From DASTQL01 sp035462845 (GTDB lineage: Bacteria; Actinomycetota; Actinomycetes; Jiangellales; Jiangellaceae): a DNA stretch of 7,231 nt. Under the pieces are notes generated by a model that was not told the origin of the DNA, searched no databases, and was given only the letters and a program-made list of their open reading frames with translations. Shown here in pieces: positions 6,641-7,231 of this stretch. Every line of letters starts with the position of its first letter. Positions within the stretch are counted from its first letter, which is position 1. The stretch lies in contig DATHTV010000105.1 of the NCBI GenBank assembly GCA_035462845.1, positions 1 through 7,231 on the forward strand. The letters run 5' to 3'. Both the position numbers and the translations under genes were made by a program.

Positions 6641-7231
6641 GTGATCGTCGTCGCCGGTGAAGCGCTCATCGACCTCGTCGCCGACCCGGACGGCCGCTAC
6701 CGGCCGATCCCGGGCGGCTCCCCCGCCAACGTCGCCGTCGGGCTCACCCGCCTCGGCGGGACCACGGAGCTGCTCGCCCGGCTGGGCACCGGCGTCTTCG
6801 GGCGCATCGTGCGCGCGCACCTGGAGGGCAACGGGGTCGGCCTCGCGCACGCCGTCAGCACCGACGACCCCGCGACGCTTGCCGTGGTGGCGTTGGACGA
6901 CCAGGGGCGGGCCGCGTACGACTTCTACGTCGAGGGCACCGCCGACTGGGGGTGGTCCGCCGACGAGGTGCCGGACCCCCTTCCCGACGGCACGCTGGCC
7001 CTCTGCACCGGCTCGCTCGCGGTGGCGATCGAGCCGGGCGCGAGCGTGCTGGCCGACCTGCTGCGCCGTGAGCACGGGCGAGGCGAGGTGACCCTCGTGC
7101 TCGACCCCAACGTGCGGCCCGCGCTGCTGGGGTCTCCCGAGCAGGCTCGTCCCGCCCTCGAGGCGCTGGTCGCCCTCTGCGACGTGGTCAAGGTCAGCGA
7201 CGAAGACCTCGAGTGGCTCGCCCCCGGCGAG
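6641..7231 (+). CDS. PfkB-family carbohydrate kinase, fructokinase-like (3' part missing)
   Basis: This frame stays open for 197 codons to the window end. It shows the PfkB (ribokinase-like) fold. The N-terminal strand is VAGEALIDLV (4-13). GGSPANVAVGLTRLGG (25-40) is PfkB signature 1 and contacts the sugar. ARLGTGVFGRIVRAHLEGNGV (46-66) is the usual cap-helix region. DPNVRPALL (155-163) and VKVSDEDLEWL (183-193) are conserved before the ATP site. The set GGSPANVA plus DPNxRP is most like fructokinases, which phosphorylate fructose with ATP to fructose 6-phosphate; related 2-keto-3-deoxygluconate kinases are not excluded. The catalytic GAGD motif lies beyond the window, so activity cannot be confirmed. 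The family is usually about 300 residues, so a third is missing. GTG 6641 is forced by the in-frame stop at 6629 unless an internal start is used. It is divergent from malic enzyme with 91 bases between starts. Confidence 0.88.
   Translation, partial: MIVVAGEALIDLVADPDGRYRPIPGGSPANVAVGLTRLGGTTELLARLGTGVFGRIVRAHLEGNGVGLAHAVSTDDPATLAVVALDDQGRAAYDFYVEGTADWGWSADEVPDPLPDGTLALCTGSLAVAIEPGASVLADLLRREHGRGEVTLVLDPNVRPALLGSPEQARPALEALVALCDVVKVSDEDLEWLAPGE

Overview
The window is very GC-rich DNA with GTG starts and actinobacterial gene families, so it most likely comes from a high-GC actinomycete. Geodermatophilaceae-like genera are a guess from style only. There are six protein genes, two of them cut by the window edges. 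I see no tRNA, rRNA, CRISPR array, insertion sequence or phage gene.

Layout. (1) Positions 1-137, minus strand: the first 45 codons of a lipoprotein. Its upstream region carries a good DtxR/IdeR-type iron box (179-202) overlapping a plausible promoter, so it is probably an iron-siderophore ABC transporter binding protein. (2) 315-953, plus: a VKOR-family membrane oxidoreductase with all four cysteines. (3) 958-3786, minus: a 942-residue LAL-type regulator (AAA/NTPase plus C-terminal LuxR helix-turn-helix), convergent with the VKOR gene. (4) 3930-4553 and 4570-5124, plus: a probable two-gene operon of a tandem ABM-like ferredoxin-fold protein and a YceI-family protein, divergent from the LAL regulator. 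(5) 5125-6549, minus: malic enzyme with an N-terminal ACT domain, convergent with and directly abutting the YceI gene. (6) 6641-7231, plus: a PfkB-family sugar kinase cut by the window end, divergent from malic enzyme.

How the parts may work together. VKOR would reoxidise a periplasmic DsbA-like disulfide donor that is not in this window. Malic enzyme links malate to pyruvate, and the neighbouring sugar kinase feeds sugar phosphate into central metabolism. The LAL regulator and the ABM-YceI pair share a 143-base intergenic region holding a direct repeat of CTCCGTAC at 14-base spacing. This makes the regulator a candidate controller of itself, the pair, or both, which is inference.

General features. 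Both convergent gene pairs end almost stop to stop, with 4 and 0 bases between them and short perfect palindromes over the stop codons, leaving no room for ordinary terminators. Three GTG starts (VKOR, LAL, PfkB) lack a convincing Shine-Dalgarno and have a -10-like hexamer exactly six bases upstream, which suggests leaderless transcripts. The case is strongest for PfkB. I did not find a clearly new multi-gene system. The most open question is the LAL/ABM/YceI cluster.
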